Assembly (NCBI GenBank): GCA_903830015.1
Contig: CAIKSH010000077.1
Location: 1-5,618 of the forward strand
Length of the DNA stretch: 5,618 nt
From: an uncultured Solirubrobacterales bacterium
Lineage (GTDB): Bacteria; Actinomycetota; Thermoleophilia; Solirubrobacterales; Solirubrobacteraceae
Direction: 5' to 3'
How positions within the stretch are numbered: the first letter of the stretch is position 1; each line of letters opens with the position of its first letter. The translations under genes and the position numbers were made by a program. The notes beneath the pieces were generated by a model that did no database searches, had not been told where the DNA came from, and was given only the letters and a program-made list of their open reading frames with translations. This document shows, piece by piece, positions 4,522 to 5,618 of the stretch.

Positions 4522-5457
4522 TCAGCCGACGAGCTTGCCGTAGGCGTCGGGCCTGCGGGTCTCGGGAAACGGGAAGAGCTCCAGCCAGTCGCGGCGCTGG
4601 TCGACGTCCAGGTCGGCGACCAGGACCGCCTGCTCGTCCCGGCCGGCCTGCACCAGCACGCGTCCGTACGGGTCGCTGATGAAGGAGGAGCCATAGAACA
4701 CGAGCGGGCCCTCCTGGCCTACCCGGTTGATGGCGACCATGAAGGTTCCGGCGGTGATGCCGTTGGCGGTGATCACCGTCTGCCAGAGCGGCTCGGTGTC
4801 GAAGCCCGGGAAGTCCGGCTCGCTGCCGATCGCCGTCGGGTAGACGATCACGTCGGCCCCGGCCAGGGAGTAGAGGCGGGCCAGCTCCGGGAACCACTGG
4901 TCCCAGCAGGTCGGAAAGCCGAAGCGCGCGCCATCCAGTTCGAGCAGCGGCGTGGGGTCGGCCGGCGGGCCGGCGTCGAACCAGGTGTCCTCGTAGTAGC
5001 CGGCGCTTATCGGGATGTGGAGCTTGCGGTTTCGGATCGCCGTCTCGCCGGAGGGCAGGACCACCACCGCGGTGTTGAAGCCGCGGCCGCCGGTCGCCTC
5101 CTCTGAGGCTTCGTAGAGGGAGATGTGAATTGCCGCCCCCGTGGCCGAGGCCATCTCCCGGGCGAAGGTCACCGAGGGGCCGTCCTCGATCGACTCCGGC
5201 GCCAGCTCGAGCTGTGCCTCCTCCCGGCGCTCCCAGGCGCAGTACGGAAGCAGGGTCAGCTCCTGCAGGCAGACCAGCTGCGCGCCGGCGCCGGCGGCCA
5301 TCTCGATGCCCTCGGCCAGCGCGGCGCGGTGCTCGTCGGGGTCCGGGTACCAGCGCCCCTGGACCGCCCCCACGCGTACCGGTTCGCGCTCGGCGTCTCG
5401 CGTGCGCGCCGGTGAATCGGGGATCTCCCCCGCCTCAATCAGCCTGAAGCGGCTCAC
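4522..5457 (-). CDS. N-carbamoylputrescine amidase-like nitrilase-superfamily hydrolase
   Basis: A 311-residue carbon-nitrogen hydrolase. The catalytic triad is visible: Glu66 in LVCLQELTLLPYC, Lys145 in RNRKLHIP, and nucleophile Cys184 in PTCWDQWFPE; Glu156 in AGYYED is the likely auxiliary glutamate. The stretch CWDQWFPELARLYSLAGAD, then YPTAIGSEP (207-214) and the RRPDAYG end (301-307), closely matches N-carbamoylputrescine amidase (AguB/CPA), which releases putrescine, CO2 and ammonia in arginine-derived polyamine synthesis. The enzyme is cytoplasmic and usually an octamer. No agmatine deiminase or other polyamine gene lies in the window, so related amides remain possible substrates and I withhold the symbol. 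The N-terminus carries about 26 extra polar residues before the first strand (VRVGAVQ). GTG 5457 is favoured because TAACGT lies 13 nt upstream, while the internal GTG at residue 29 would cut into that strand. Confidence 0.9.
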   Translation of the reverse strand: MSRFRLIEAGEIPDSPARTRDAEREPVRVGAVQGRWYPDPDEHRAALAEGIEMAAGAGAQLVCLQELTLLPYCAWERREEAQLELAPESIEDGPSVTFAREMASATGAAIHISLYEASEEATGGRGFNTAVVVLPSGETAIRNRKLHIPISAGYYEDTWFDAGPPADPTPLLELDGARFGFPTCWDQWFPELARLYSLAGADVIVYPTAIGSEPDFPGFDTEPLWQTVITANGITAGTFMVAINRVGQEGPLVFYGSSFISDPYGRVLVQAGRDEQAVLVADLDVDQRRDWLELFPFPETRRPDAYGKLVG

Positions 5458-5464
5458 CGCCTGA

Positions 5465-5470
5465 ACGTTA
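5465..5470 (-). promoter_or_regulatory. Putative -10 box (TAACGT) of the nitrilase gene
   Basis: On the minus strand TAACGT begins 13 nt before GTG 5457 with a 7-nt gap, fitting TANNNT at leaderless spacing. Its -35 position falls on the ACCGGT at 5488-5493, right beside the opposing gene's -10 box. No Shine-Dalgarno is seen. Confidence 0.42.
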
Positions 5471-5494
5471 CCGGTGCCCGTCGTGCGACCGGTA
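5469..5494. repeat. Inverted repeat TACCGGT/ACCGGTA, possible operator in divergent promoter
   Basis: TACCGGT (5469-5475) and ACCGGTA (5488-5494) are perfect inverted copies with a 12-nt spacer, and each contains the palindrome ACCGGT. The pair occupies the middle of the 50-bp gap between the nitrilase and DoxX-like genes. It covers the expected -35 positions of both promoters and touches both -10 boxes. A dimeric repressor bound here could close both genes. Inference from position and symmetry only. Confidence 0.4.
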
Positions 5495-5500
5495 TAGATT
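5495..5500 (+). promoter_or_regulatory. Putative -10 box (TAGATT) of the DoxX-like gene
   Basis: TAGATT begins 13 nt before ATG 5508 with a 7-nt gap, again leaderless geometry. It is part of TATAGATT, so TATAGA two bases earlier is an alternative reading. No Shine-Dalgarno lies before the ATG. Confidence 0.52.
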
Positions 5501-5507
5501 GCCAGCG

Positions 5508-5618
5508 ATGTCCACCTTCGCCATGGTCCTCTCCTTCGTCCTGGCCGCCGTCGCGCTGCTCTCCGGGCTGAACAAGTTCTCCGGCTCGAAACTGGCCACC
5601 GAGACCCCGGGCCACCTC
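5508..5618 (+). CDS. Probable DoxX-like membrane protein, N-terminal fragment
   Basis: The frame from ATG 5508 is open to the right edge, giving 37 residues; the rest lies outside. Residues 5-21 are a hydrophobic helix (AMVLSFVLAAVALLSGL) followed by NKFSGSK. This looks like the first transmembrane segment and G-x-x-K-x-x-G turn of DoxX-like small membrane proteins, which usually have about four helices. It could also be an uncleaved signal anchor of something else, since the fragment is short. It is divergent from the nitrilase gene across 50 bp, with a TAGATT box 13 nt before the ATG supporting this start. Confidence 0.6.
   Translation, partial: MSTFAMVLSFVLAAVALLSGLNKFSGSKLATETPGHL

Overview
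The window is a short, gene-dense piece of a high-GC bacterial chromosome. The gene set suggests an actinobacterium, possibly near the Thermoleophilia/Solirubrobacterales: an actinobacterial-type Fpg/Nei glycosylase, an Rv1284-like small beta-carbonic anhydrase, a FrnE-like DsbA protein, and a four-cysteine lipoprotein domain. GTG starts, mostly SD-less genes and TANNNT boxes placed for leaderless transcription agree. The placement is inference; no rRNA or lineage marker is present.

Layout from left to right. A secreted protein of unknown function runs leftward off the edge (1-344, minus). It is divergent from an Fpg/Nei-type DNA glycosylase (407-1183, plus), which is followed by a second secreted unknown protein (1222-1959, plus). 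A small dimeric alpha/beta-barrel (ABM-like) protein converges on it (1990-2286, minus). Divergent from that is a compact three-gene operon: a coiled-coil lipoprotein (2388-2843), a FrnE-like DsbA-family oxidoreductase (2840-3517, overlapping by GTGA) and a mini beta-carbonic anhydrase (3523-3987). Converging on the operon are a four-cysteine helical lipoprotein (4009-4488, minus) and an N-carbamoylputrescine amidase-like nitrilase (4522-5457, minus). Last, divergent from the nitrilase across 50 bp, is the start of a probable DoxX-like membrane protein (5508-5618, plus).

The genes do not form an obvious single pathway. The strongest window-wide signal is regulatory. Six of the seven CDS ends that begin their own transcript (all except the ABM-like gene) have a TANNNT hexamer, most often TAGNTT, 12-15 nt before the start codon, and no convincing Shine-Dalgarno sequence. 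This is the geometry of leaderless mRNAs. The ABM-like gene has the same box about 40 nt upstream plus a clear GAGGAG ribosome-binding site, so it acts as an internal contrast. Most of the window is ordinary. The points most worth a second look are the leaderless promoter set, the remodelled glycosylase, the lipoprotein/DsbA/carbonic anhydrase operon with its unnamed cysteine domain, and a 7-bp inverted repeat in the nitrilase/DoxX promoter region. I saw no RNA gene, mobile element, CRISPR array or origin, and no stretch over about 100 bases without a gene.
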